From the NCBI GenBank assembly GCA_903813345.2, contig CAIIXF020000004.1, positions 22,509,985 through 22,573,984 of the forward strand: a stretch of 64,000 nucleotides of DNA, given 5' to 3'. Both the position numbers and the translations under genes were made by a program. Below, in pieces: positions 1-9,816 of this stretch. The notes beneath the pieces were generated by a model that did not search any database, had not been told where the DNA came from, and worked only from the letters and a program-made list of their open reading frames with translations. Every line of letters begins with the position of its first letter. Position 1 is the first letter of the stretch. The stretch comes from Owenia fusiformis. Its lineage: Eukaryota > Annelida > Polychaeta > Sabellida > Oweniidae.

Positions 1-857
1 ATGGCGAGAACAACTTAAAACTACACTTATCACGTGCAGGGTTACAGGGGAGAGCACGTAGATTGACAAGGGGAAAGTCAATCATATCACCAGTGATCTC
101 CCCAGCATTAAAGCATGTGGGCACAGCACCCACCTGAGATTTTAAAAACACTACTTGCACCACCTGAAAATTAATTAGCACCCATTTGAAAATGAGAAAA
201 ATCATGAAAATGGGCATATTTTGACCAATTTCAGTGTGAACTGTGAAAATGAGAATTTTGCACCCACTTGAGGAAAAATCATGAGGAGACCAGTGATCAC
301 TGTAACAATCACTGCTGCATCACTGTCACAATTACTGACCAATTTCTGTGGTCCGAAAGGCAAAAGTTATCTTGGAATTTCTGACAACGGGCAAAACAAA
401 TGAAGCAACAGGCAAAATTATTAGATATCAGATTGTATGGGGTAGACACAGAGTGTTACAATTTAACAATAACGCACCGGGGTCGATCTCCGGTGTGGTA
501 TGGTTGCTCACCGTGGTAAAGATGGCTGTATCTTTGTTAGTCATATGAGAAATTATCATCTATCATGATAGCATTCTGATACTCATAGCATCTTTCAGTT
601 TCACCTGAAACATGGGGCTGAGAAGAAATAAGATGTCATGGTTTATCATGATGCATGACAGTGATATTATCATCTCTACCAGGCAAAAGTTATATTAGAA
701 TTTCTGATAATGGCCAAAACAAATGAAACAAGAGGCAAAATCAATGGAAATCAAAGCATAGAAACAATTCTGTAAATTCTGTAAAATTCTTCAAAAAGGC
801 GATCATTGATAAAAAAAAATTCAAATGTTACTCGCTGCTTATGATCCAAACTCTGGT

Positions 858-968
858 TATGTCTATCTGCAAGGGTATCTGCATGATAAGTTGTATGGGA
901 AGAGCCACTACCTGGTTAGGTCTATCTGCAAGGGTGTCTGCATGATAAGTTGTATGGGAAGAGCCACT
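858..968. repeat. 54 bp tandem doublet
   Basis: Two near-identical adjacent copies of a unit containing the words GTCTATCTGCAAGGGT and GCATGATAAGTTGTATGGGA. The doublet creates the short open frame seen across it, which I do not regard as a gene. Confidence 0.75.
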
Positions 969-1325
969 AAGTTAAAAGTACTAGTCATAAAATCCCAAGT
1001 AGAAATCAACACTTGCTTAAAGTTATGTAACAAATGAGAAACAGTAAAATAATAAATTCTGAGCAATTTTCAGTTACGAATTCGTAAATCAATTGCTGTA
1101 ACCATGGATACAATGACATCACAGTTAGAAAACAATGGACTTTAGAAGTATCTGTTTATGGCCCTTGTTTAGCATCATAATATAACACCTGTATATTTGG
1201 TTAATAAGATAGGCCTAGGTAAACTCTCATAAATATACCATTAATTAATTGAAAAGATCTCTCCTATCCATATATCTCATAAATTTAGATAAAAAGGGGT
1301 TCTGGAAGATTAGAAAGGATCCCAA

Positions 1326-1545
1326 CATTGGCAGATCCAGAACCTGACAAGGGAGCCCAAATTTCAAATAAGACAAAAAATTTCTGCATGGAAAAAACTT
1401 AATCTAAAAATTGAGCCCAAATTTTGAAAATTTAAGGCCCATTTTTTATAGCTTGGCATATAGAGGCCCAAAAAGGCCAAGAAATGCCTAAAGAAGCCCA
1501 CTAATTGAGGCCATTTTCTGGGCCAACCCATGGGCCTAGTTGAAC
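1326..1545. mobile_element. Degenerate copy of the GGCGGATC-ended MITE family
   Basis: The left end CATTGGCAGATCCAGAACC resembles the ends of the better copies at 3841-4099 and 23051-23387. The interior has the same alternation of GGCCC/GGGCC words with A/T runs. The right end is too diverged to define, and no target duplication is visible. Confidence 0.5.
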
Positions 1546-2740
1546 AAGTAAGAGCTGTATTATCTGAACACTACTGAAACTGGCCAAAAATGTTCAAATT
1601 AGCAGGTGATCACATTTTGAGGGTTTTGAAGCAAGGCAGGGAAGTCTCTGACAGGTAATGTGACTGAAAGGTGTTCACAGACACAGTGAGAGGTGTTCAG
1701 ATAAGAGAGGTGTTTGGACATACAGGTTATAGTCTAAAATTAAGACTAATGCCTCATATAAGTCACATTTGATATGTTCAGTAAATCTTTCTAATTTTCA
1801 CATATTTTGTTATACATCAGTTTATCTTTCTAGATTTTTTACAAGGAAATCTGAATTTTAGTAGAAAAAATCAGTTGACACTGAAGTTCTACCTAAGCCA
1901 ATCCATACCATTGAACACAAAGTTAAGCTCTTACAAAGGGTTAACTTACATTTTATTTCGATTGTTATTCAGAGCCTGGTATATTATCAAAACAAAAATT
2001 GGGAAGGGTATTACTTCATTAACTTTCTAGAATCATTCAGATACCACATATTTCTGTTTCACTAAAAACATGGCTGAGAAAAAATGAGACGCCACTGTTA
2101 ATCACGATGGCCTGGAGTATAGATTGAAAAGATTCTTAATGACTCAATATCTCAAGAACCGTAGAGTAGATTTCTAATTGATCTCCTAATTATGTTTCTG
2201 AAAGAAAACATGAGACTGGAGATGTATAACAATGTTGAATAGGATGGTCAAATTGAGCCAATTATTAATGCCAAGGCTATACTAGTTTTAATAAACCCTG
2301 TGGATGTGGACCAGAGTCTAGAGCACTTCCCTCTGACTAAAATACAGAGTTTTAGGCTGCATTTTTTACATGATTTTTTTACATGATTTTTTGACCGAGA
2401 GCAAGATTTTAATCCTAAAAATTAACTAAATTGTCGTTAGATTGAATGATCCTTGCACTTTAAACAGCTAAATATTACGCAACCTTGCAACGGGGTCATA
2501 CAAAAATATGCCCTCAATAACCCTTTGGAGAGCCTACCACTTCCCTCTGATTAAAATACAGAATTTTTATGATGAGGGCTAAAGGTACATCTATGCACCT
2601 TTATCCCCTGCCAGGACTATAGTCCTGCATTGAGAGCATTCTTTTGCCTGTACTATTACAACTTGGGAGAATTATCTACTCCCCTTACACTTAAGATACC
2701 TACTTCAATTGATTCCTGGGTATTTTAGCATTCTTTTCGT

Positions 2741-2994
2741 GTAGTTGAATCCACAATTGTCTGGGTATATCGGCAGAACGGGAACATTTTTCTTTTTCAT
2801 CGAGAGATATTCCATCAATTTCCAAGATGGCGGTTGGATTTTAAAGGGGATTCCCCGTTTGACTGACCCGGAAGCACCAAAAATGGACGAGTTTGATGGT
2901 TGAAATAAGTTAAATATTACACACAAATATTGTGATTAAAAACGAAAATTTCTTTGTTCTGCCGATAAACCCAGACAATTGTGGATTCAACTAC
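2741..2994. repeat. Short inverted-repeat element
   Basis: The arms 2741-2779 and 2956-2994 (39 bp each) are inverted copies of one another with one or two mismatches. They contain GTAGTTGAATCCACAATTGT and its complement. The size (254 bp) and layout suit a non-autonomous DNA transposon. The minus-strand open frame inside the left half is probably incidental. Confidence 0.6.
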
Positions 2995-3319
2995 TGTACA
3001 AGAAAAGTCAGATTGGTGCAATGCCACAATCACCCCCCCCCCTGACTGAAAACAGAAATTTTTTAGGCAATAGCACCCCCCCCCCTCCCCAACTGAAAGC
3101 TGACTATGCCACTGTATCCAACACAGTGTTAGAGCCTGTGCAAGTATTTGTTGTGTTTTGAAAAAAAATCAGAGCAACAACTTGTTCAACTCAATAAAAA
3201 GAACTGTATCTTATCCCTAGGAGTTAACACATGTGGTAGGCTACACTAATTTAAGTGCAAGCTTGTGCTGCAGACCCACCCACTTTACAAATGTGGATAA
3301 AAAATAAACATGTTCTTAC

Positions 3320-3378
3320 TTGCCAATCACCTCACAAAGTTCATACTCTGCGTCAAATAAGACTTCCTCTTCCGTCAT
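3320..3378 (-). CDS. CASK: First coding exon of a CASK-like scaffold kinase
   Basis: On the minus strand an ATG at 3378 opens 19 codons plus two bases and meets a GTAAGAAC splice donor at 3319. The peptide starts M-T-E-E-E-V-L-F and ends Y-E-L-C-E-V-I-G-K. This matches the start of CASK, a membrane-associated guanylate kinase scaffold whose N-terminal CaM-kinase-like domain begins with an acidic stretch, then YELCEVIGKG. In the animal family this peptide is also carried by a short first exon followed by a long intron. The kinase, L27, PDZ, SH3 and guanylate kinase domains would lie beyond the left edge of the window. The assignment rests on one exon of about 20 residues; the cluster of distinctive residues and the correctly placed donor make it likely. 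A GCCAT element near 3660 (ATGGCGG on the minus strand, YY1-like) could belong to the promoter. Confidence 0.8.
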
Positions 3379-3840
3379 CTTGCTGGATTATCCGTACAGT
3401 TATCCGCTTGCTGTATTGATAAAAACTACAGTAGTAATCCAAGGTACATTTATTGGGAAGTAAAATCCAGGTCAGAATCGGCACCCAAAATTTATTCACA
3501 AATTTGACGATAAAATAGCTTTCCGAACACTTCAGACACTCGTATAGTATCTAAACTTGGTTTATTTTTACTCCGATTGAAGTATATATCCAGTGATTAA
3601 TCCAAATGAGAAGCTATCGAGAGTGGTTGTACTTTTACTGTGCAAGTTTTCGAACTTTCCTGACCGCCATTTATTTTGGGCCGGAAATGTCTATCGCGAT
3701 GCATCATGGGGTTTATTTAGATCTTGTACTATGGCATACAAATTGCATTCGGATTTCTGATTTAGTTTTATTTAAAGATGGCATCAGTAGTAGCATGGGG
3801 TTTCAACAGAAAAGGCCGATGGTAGCCTACAGACTGTAGT

Positions 3841-4099
3841 CAGGGGCGGATCTGGGAACCAATAAGGGGGGGGGGCCAAGTTTCAGGGCCCCTAAAACCC
3901 AAAAGTGGGCCCAAATTTTGAAATTTTGAGGCCCATTTTCCTTCAAAATTTGGCCTGAAATTAAAAAATAAGGCCTTAAAAGGCCCAGTAATGATCAAAG
4001 AGGCCCACATTTTGGGGCTTTAAGGCCTTTTTTGGCCCACAATTTTTTGGGGCCCAATTTTTTTTCTGGGCTCACCCAAGGGGCCCTAATCCGCCAGTG
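3841..4099. mobile_element. MITE of the GGCGGATC-ended family with 5 bp target duplication
   Basis: The left end is CAGGGGCGGATCTGGGAACC and the right end is CCGCCAGTG, giving inverted CA(G/C)(G/T)GGCGGAT termini. GTAGT lies immediately on both sides (3836-3840 and 4100-4104). The interior is a G run followed by words such as GGGCCC, AAATTTTG and GGCCC in both orientations, able to fold back on itself. No coding capacity. Confidence 0.8.
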
Positions 4100-4309
4100 G
4101 TAGTAGCTAAACCAAGGGAAAAGTATAAGCTCAATATAATCTAGAAGATCTAGTTTCCATATTGAGAGCATGGATTTCTAATCACCCATCATCATTGTCA
4201 TTGAGAGAGCTAATATTAGGCTACCTTTTCCTTGGCCTATGAGTATATTAGTAGCCTAGCCCAAGGCCTAGCCTACACCCCATGCAGACTGAGTTCGCCT
4301 ATTACGGGA

Positions 4310-4395
4310 TCAGCTCATTATACCGACTCGTATTATACCGAAACCCATTATACCGACGCGCATTGTGCCGAAAACCAACATACCGATACCGAAAT
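4310..4395. repeat. Short tandem array of ATTATACCGA-like units
   Basis: Four to five imperfect copies of a unit of about 18-20 bp containing CATTATACCGA, TATTATACCGA or CATTGTGCCGA. The array lies between the CASK-side sequence and the SINE. Confidence 0.6.
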
Positions 4396-5224
4396 CCGTG
4401 CCAGTGGGACGGACACATGATTGCCATAGTAGATTAACCATAGTCTTAACCCTGAGTTTTATGACGTGCACTTCCGCGTGGGACTATATCTTTACAGCAG
4501 GAATTTCAAGTTCAATTGTCAGTGTAAACCAAATAAAAAGTTGCAGTCCTCATACTCGCGCGTTTTCAATATTTTCATTTGAAACTCGCAAGAACGGTGC
4601 TTTGAATATTATCTAGCTCTATACTCTTTCAAAACACCATGTAGACACATGATTAAGCTCATGTACATGTCATGTATGATAGTGACATTATATAGGCATA
4701 GAATAATGGGAAGTCAAATATGGTGCTATGTTGAAAAGCCAAGAGAAATTCTACTGTATCAGCATATAAAATAAATAGTTTATATATTACTTTACCATAC
4801 ACCTTGGTTCAAATTATACATGATTTTTTCATTGAACTCATTCTATAATGAGAATTTCTGGATTATTTCCGGTGTTTCCTTTTGTTGCTACCTCATTTCT
4901 CAAAGTATCCATGCCAATTTCTTGACTCTGTTGAAAGCCCAAAATGATAGAGCGTGGGAACCGTTTGTGCCAAATGCTACGGAATTGCAGCTATGTATGT
5001 TGTGTTTTCAAGTGTTATTTTATATATGTCCGACAAATCGAATTATGGTTACTATCTAGATGAATTTAACAGTATCTAGATGTCTCGTTCATTCATTTGA
5101 CCAATAAAAATCATAACTGCCTGGAAAGTAATATGAATTAAAACGTCAAATTAAGAAGCAAAAGTCTTTTCTGGGTCACTGCGAATGGCATGATTTCCTC
5201 GAGTCTCTTCAGTTGCAAGGCAAC

Positions 5225-5535
5225 CATACTGGGACCGATTCGCGTCGTTCCACTACTGCCCTTGGTGGGGGCCCGCTACCATACTATATGACTCCCGGAG
5301 TTTACTAAAGCACGTTAGTGGAGGAACCAACCACAGTCTCACAATCTGTCTCCAGCAAGAGCCGCCAGAGAACCAACCCATGCCAAGGGCCGGTAAACGG
5401 TTGGACCTTCGGACCGGGTGTCCGTAGTGACAATGATCAACAACTCCGTACCTGGGGCTCGAACGCGGGACCTCCGTATCCCACGACGTTCAACCGCAAA
5501 GTAGCCTCAGTCTACGCCACTAGGCTACCCTGCTT
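5225..5535 (-). mobile_element. tRNA-derived SINE
   Basis: Read on the minus strand from about 5535, the sequence begins with a tRNA-like head. It has an A-box-like TAGCCTAGTGGCGTAGACTG, followed about 45 bases later by a B-box-like GGTCCCGCGTTCGAGCCCC (plus 5454-5473). A body of about 220 bases with no tRNA similarity follows. The head lacks a fold consistent with a working tRNA, so I call it a SINE rather than a tRNA gene. The 3' tail and target duplication are not clear. Confidence 0.7.
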
Positions 5536-6337
5536 AGGTGTCAAAACTGCTAAAAAATATTGTAGTTGTTACAATTATTTGCTTGGATAAACATGATATT
5601 ACATTTCTTAATTGATTAATCGTATTTAGTTGGAATTGAAGTTCGACCAACGATCAAGGAAATGCAATCAACAACTCTGGCAAATGTGAACGGGAGTCGT
5701 AAAGGCAGAAAGTACAAGAATCGTGATCAATGTAAAGTATAATATGATATCTTTGAATATCGGGTAGGAGAAACATTCCAAAATGAAGAAGAATATTTAG
5801 AACATTTGATTTGTTGCCAGTATATCAATTGCGTCTCAAATGAATGAAATAAAAGGTATCGCGGGCCACTAAAGCACATGAGTGAAAACAATTATTATTG
5901 ACGCATCGCTCAATATAACTAGTGTTAGTGAATAGGTTTGTGTAGATACGTCGAGGAAAATAAGCTATTTCGACGCTTGAAATAATCTGATTACGCTTAT
6001 TAATAATTACGCGTGGCTATTAAACACAAGTGTTGTGTAGAACAAAAACAAGAAAACTGAACGACCTATTAGAGTTGTTTCAAACTCGCCGACTTCGACA
6101 ACAGAGTCCCGACACCGACTTGGTTACTGTAAATCGATACTGTAATTATGTATTTTCAAAGTTTATTTTTGAGGTTAATATCTACCTAATTCAATTGGAT
6201 TGTTTCAAGCTTCCGACTATGGAACACGAAATGATATTTGTTGACTATATAATCAGAGGGACATAATATTCTGTTATGTATTCACTGGGTTTTTATTATT
6301 AATATATAATAATAATGATCATACAAGTGTGGTAAAG

Positions 6338-7482
6338 CTAATCTGACGATTCTGAGGAGGAAATACTAATGCCAAGTCCTGTAATAATTTTGGGCATTTT
6401 TTTCAATAGAAATCTTTCTTGGGATTTTAAAACTCTTCTGTGGAGTTCAGTTAGTGTCTCGGTTTTCTTCTTCTTTTTCTTCTTTGTTGGAACTGCGAGT
6501 TCCTCATCATGACCACTCGACATATTATGTGCGATATTATCCCGGAAATCGTCCATCTGCTGATCGTCATCCTCATTAAAAATGGTGACGTTTTTGTCTT
6601 GAGTTGACGTACTTGCAGTTGCAGCTTGGGTCTGGGCTTTTGTAGACTTTGGGGTCGGGTTTTTTACAGGCTTTGGGGTTGGGGCTTCCACAGGATTGGG
6701 AGTCTTCGCTTTGGTAGGCTGGGGGCAGGGTTTTTCCGCAAACCTCATTTCCATTTTCTTAACATCATCAATAGCCAATCTGAAACACAAGTCGGATAAA
6801 ATTTTTATAAATAAGCAAAATCAAACTGAAATTTGAAAGTCTAGTAAATAATAGTACTAAAAAGAATGAAAAAACCCTGAAATCTCTTACTGAATTTCTG
6901 TATCTTTGACAACCTCCTTTCCTGTAACCAACTTCCCAAGCTTTGTAGAAAGACGGGTCTGTAGCTGATCATAGCTTGTTTGTTTGTAGTAACTCGACGT
7001 GTCTTCTGTTAGAAGATGGAGATTGTCTTTGATGGTATCGACAATTTCTGTCCAACAACATGGATGCACCAAGTAGCTTCTTAGTAAAAGTAAAACTTCT
7101 GGTTTCGAAAAGAAAACCTTTCGTTTTCTTTTTGTCAAGAGCGTAGGTTCTGAAACAGATATAAATTCAGTAATAAGGCTGCTGCAAGGCGAACGCGTGC
7201 TTTGATTTGCACAGTGTCATGTTTATTCTTCACAGCTAACGTGCCATTCAAACCCTGTAAAATGTTAAGCCCCACAGAGTACGTAGTTTTTATAATATTG
7301 TGGGATATACATGTAGTTTCTGATTTCATTGAATAAATAAACGAAACAGTAAACACGTACTGTTTTGAAATATCGAATGCATATTTAGAAAAAGCTGTAC
7401 GATGCCTGTAAGTATATGAACGTACATATTTGTTTGCTAATTAGTCAAGTAACTTACCTTTGCTTACAGTTTTCGAAGCCAT
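6338..7482 (-). CDS. Three-exon Myb/SANT-like, lysine-rich putative DNA-binding protein
   Basis: Minus-strand gene assembled as 7458-7482, 6891-7149 and 6338-6779, totalling 726 nt (241 residues). The first donor is AAAG/GTAAGTT, the first acceptor TTTCAG, the second donor ATTCA/GTAAGAG and the second acceptor GTGTTTCAG. Phases 1 and 2 match across both junctions. Exon 2 starts with a basic TKRKRK stretch followed by a helical region with FFSKPEVLLLLRSYL and a tryptophan (CCWTEIVDTI), resembling a Myb/SANT helix-turn-helix. Exon 3 holds a proline/threonine/lysine linker with repeated TPKP-type units, an acidic patch, a run of seven lysines and a helical end with a serine tail. An AATAAA signal lies about 40 bases past the stop (plus 6292-6297). 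The gene sits inside inverted repeats, so it is probably a transposon protein or a gene captured by one. The function is not recognised beyond likely DNA binding. Confidence 0.65.
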
Positions 7483-7610
7483 GTTACTTGTGTACTATTG
7501 TAAGAAGGTTGTGACACACCAGTGCACAAGTCAAGTAAATATATGAACGCATACGCATAGACACGTGTCACTGCCAAATACTCAGCGATGCACAAACTTG
7601 TCTCATGTTA

Positions 7611-7750
7611 TGCCTGGGTCACATAGGCTCCGATCCATCGGCCGGCGCCCGGCCGATTGAGTATTTTGTTCAATATTGTATTCAATTTTGAACAAAATAC
7701 TCAATCGGCCGGGCGCCGTCGTGAAAATCAGAGCAAATGTGACCAAGGCA
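7611..7750. mobile_element. 140 bp palindromic MITE, copy 1
   Basis: A near-complete hairpin with TGCCTKGGTCACAT at both ends. The core GGCGCCCGGCCGATTGAG is followed by its complement after a short AT-rich centre. TTA lies next to both ends. A second copy is at 51332-51474. This copy lies in the 5' flank of the Myb-like gene. Confidence 0.75.
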
Positions 7751-8085
7751 TTACTTGAAAAAATCGTAGTTTTAGGACCGAATGAAGCGTATGGGCTCTG
7801 GGCTTAAACAATGCCGTTACTGTAAATCAATTGCAAATTAAATTAGACCTTATGTAAAACGTGTAGTCTATCGTCTAATGATAAATGAAATAAACCTGAA
7901 AACCATTAAATGATGAATATTTGTCGAATATGCATTGGAATTTATCTAGAAATATTGCATGGTAAGTAATCAGTTTATCCGCAAAAATAAACTTTGAAAA
8001 TACATAATTACAGTATCGATTTACAGTAACCAAGTCGGTGTCGGGACTCTGTTGTTGAAGTCGGCGAGTTTGAAACAACTCTATT

Positions 8086-9278
8086 AAGGAACTGTACTTC
8101 AGTTTCAAAGTGTTCAAGATATTTCCGCATGTTCAAAAACACCAAATTTATATTTTAGGCTATCCATATTTTTGAAAATAATTAATTTACACTCGCTACT
8201 CAAAATGAAGCATGGGCACAAGTACAGAGAATAGCCTGGTGAAGGCATCTATCTAATAGTGGCTTTTCCATATAGTTTTGAAATCTCGTTAAGGTCTCGT
8301 TTTAATGAGATTTTAGGAGATCTGCATTTTTAACCACTGAAGACTAACATTTTCTTCTATTTGAATTCTGTACGTACTAGTACGTACGTACTTTTCTATC
8401 AAGACAACTTAGTTTTTGCACTGTTATTTACCTTTATTTAAATTCTAGAGATTTTCAAGTTTTCTAAAAATGGTCGGGCTAAATCCCCATTGACACAATG
8501 TTGAAAAATCTTCAAAAGTTCATTTACTCTTACAAGGATCACAATTTTAATGTGAAATCACAATCCACCCATATGTCAATAATCATATTGTTACATTTTA
8601 ATGGTGTTTTAAGTTGATTCAAACGGAATTACTTGTTAAATCAAGAAATTAAGTGACTCTTTTGTCATGTTATTTAGCCCTACCTATATCCATGATGCCA
8701 TCTATTTTTCCATTTATATGGAAAGGGTCAATTGTACAGAATCATACTTTTTGGGGAATGTGTTGAGCGGCGACGTACACGTACAACATTCTTTCAGGAT
8801 GTATCATTAACATTCTAAGGTTTAATTCTCTATTTTGTTCTGGTAAATATCATTATGATATATAAAATCGCAAAAATAACTTTCCAATGGTGTGTTTAAC
8901 GTGTGGCTAGCCATGCTTTACCACGATGAATAAATGCACGTGAACCTTTGGTTTGTAAAATCGTGTTTTTAAAGAAAAATACGTAATGCTTGGTTATTAG
9001 ACTGACCAATTTCATTTTGTGTTTAACGTCATTTTAGATGATAACTTTTTTTTACTATGCCCCTCGTAGTAGTACTTGAATCATGACAATAGAACGCATG
9101 AAACATCGTTAAATTCCAAGCAGAAATAAATGTGACACAAGTCGTATTTTGTAGAACTCTTAAAACTGGAAGCATTTTTTAAATCCCGAGGAAGGTAACT
9201 GTTAATGTATGTTCCACTAACCTTTTGTTTCTTCTATAATTATTTTATGTATTTCAATATCAAATAAAAACAATTTAC
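8086..9278. other. No feature seen
   Basis: AT-rich sequence with no supportable gene, repeat ends or RNA gene on either strand. Confidence 0.6.
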
Positions 9279-9283
9279 ATACA

Positions 9284-9794
9284 CACACCGGAATAGCCTG
9301 ACTACGGTAAAGTCAAATACCGTTGTCACAAATGGCGGACATAACCGTCGCTTCAACTGTTTAATCACTTGGTCCTCATTTCATGGGATTTTATCTTCGC
9401 TAATTCTGTGCATGCATTAAGCTCTTGTGATAATGTATCATATGAAATCCCATTTTCTATCAAATTGGGTCGGGAATCGCAACAATATAGCGTCTTCGAT
9501 ATCGTCAATGACAACGGAATCTGATTTTGAGTAATTTAGAAAGACAACGGCATATGGTAATTGCAGTGTCCGTTGTCCCTTATCTCATTTTGATCGGTTA
9601 AATTAAAGACTTTATTTCGATGGTAGAACATAATTAACTGTACAATGAGTATTAAGACACTTTGATTGATTGTTGTTCCAAAGGAATTTAGTCTAGGTGC
9701 TCTATTAAACATACAATTCATGAAAAGCGACGGTTATGTCCGCCATTTGTGACAACGGTATCTGACTTTACCGTAGTCAGGCTATTCCGGGGTG
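9284..9794. mobile_element. 511 bp MITE with about 70 bp terminal inverted repeats
   Basis: The left end CACACCGGAATAGCCTGACT and the right end (complement CACCCCGGAATAGCCTGACT) extend as inverted repeats of about 70 bp. They include ATGGCGGACATAACCGTCGC. ATACA flanks both ends (9279-9283 and 9795-9799), a 5 bp target duplication. No coding sequence is seen; the short minus-strand frame inside is probably incidental. Confidence 0.8.
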
Positions 9795-9816
9795 ATACAG
9801 TTACATTCAATACATA

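Larger units (their letters stand above)
1..3319 (-). other. Part of the presumed first intron of the CASK-like gene
   Basis: No convincing exon is seen here on either strand. The stretch follows the splice donor of the CASK-like first exon on the minus strand, so it is inferred to be intron 1. It holds short diverged direct repeats: about 350-420 resembles 680-750, about 590-660 resembles 2045-2110, and about 2315-2340 resembles 2530-2560. A 54 bp tandem doublet lies at about 858-968. Two C-rich tracts lie at about 3030-3085. Confidence 0.5.
6071..8082. mobile_element. 2.0 kb inverted-repeat element carrying a Myb-like gene (possible PIF/Harbinger type)
   Basis: Arms of about 101 bp (6071-6171 and 7982-8082) are nearly perfect inverted copies, beginning AGAGTTGTTTCAAACTCGCC. 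The trinucleotide ATT flanks both ends (6068-6070 and 8083-8085). The element encloses the minus-strand Myb/SANT-like gene at 6338-7482 and a 140 bp palindrome. A 3 bp target duplication plus a Myb-like first protein fits PIF/Harbinger elements, which usually also encode a DDE nuclease; none is present here. The family assignment is therefore an inference, but the inverted-repeat structure is plain. Confidence 0.6.

Noticed and set aside
3841-4099. CpG island or promoter suggested by the G/C-rich stretch
   Set aside because: The G/C content comes from homopolymer runs of a MITE with exact target duplication, not from CpG-rich promoter sequence.
5454-5535. tRNA gene on the minus strand
   Set aside because: A- and B-box-like words are present but the arms do not form a proper cloverleaf and a long unrelated body follows, so it is a SINE head.
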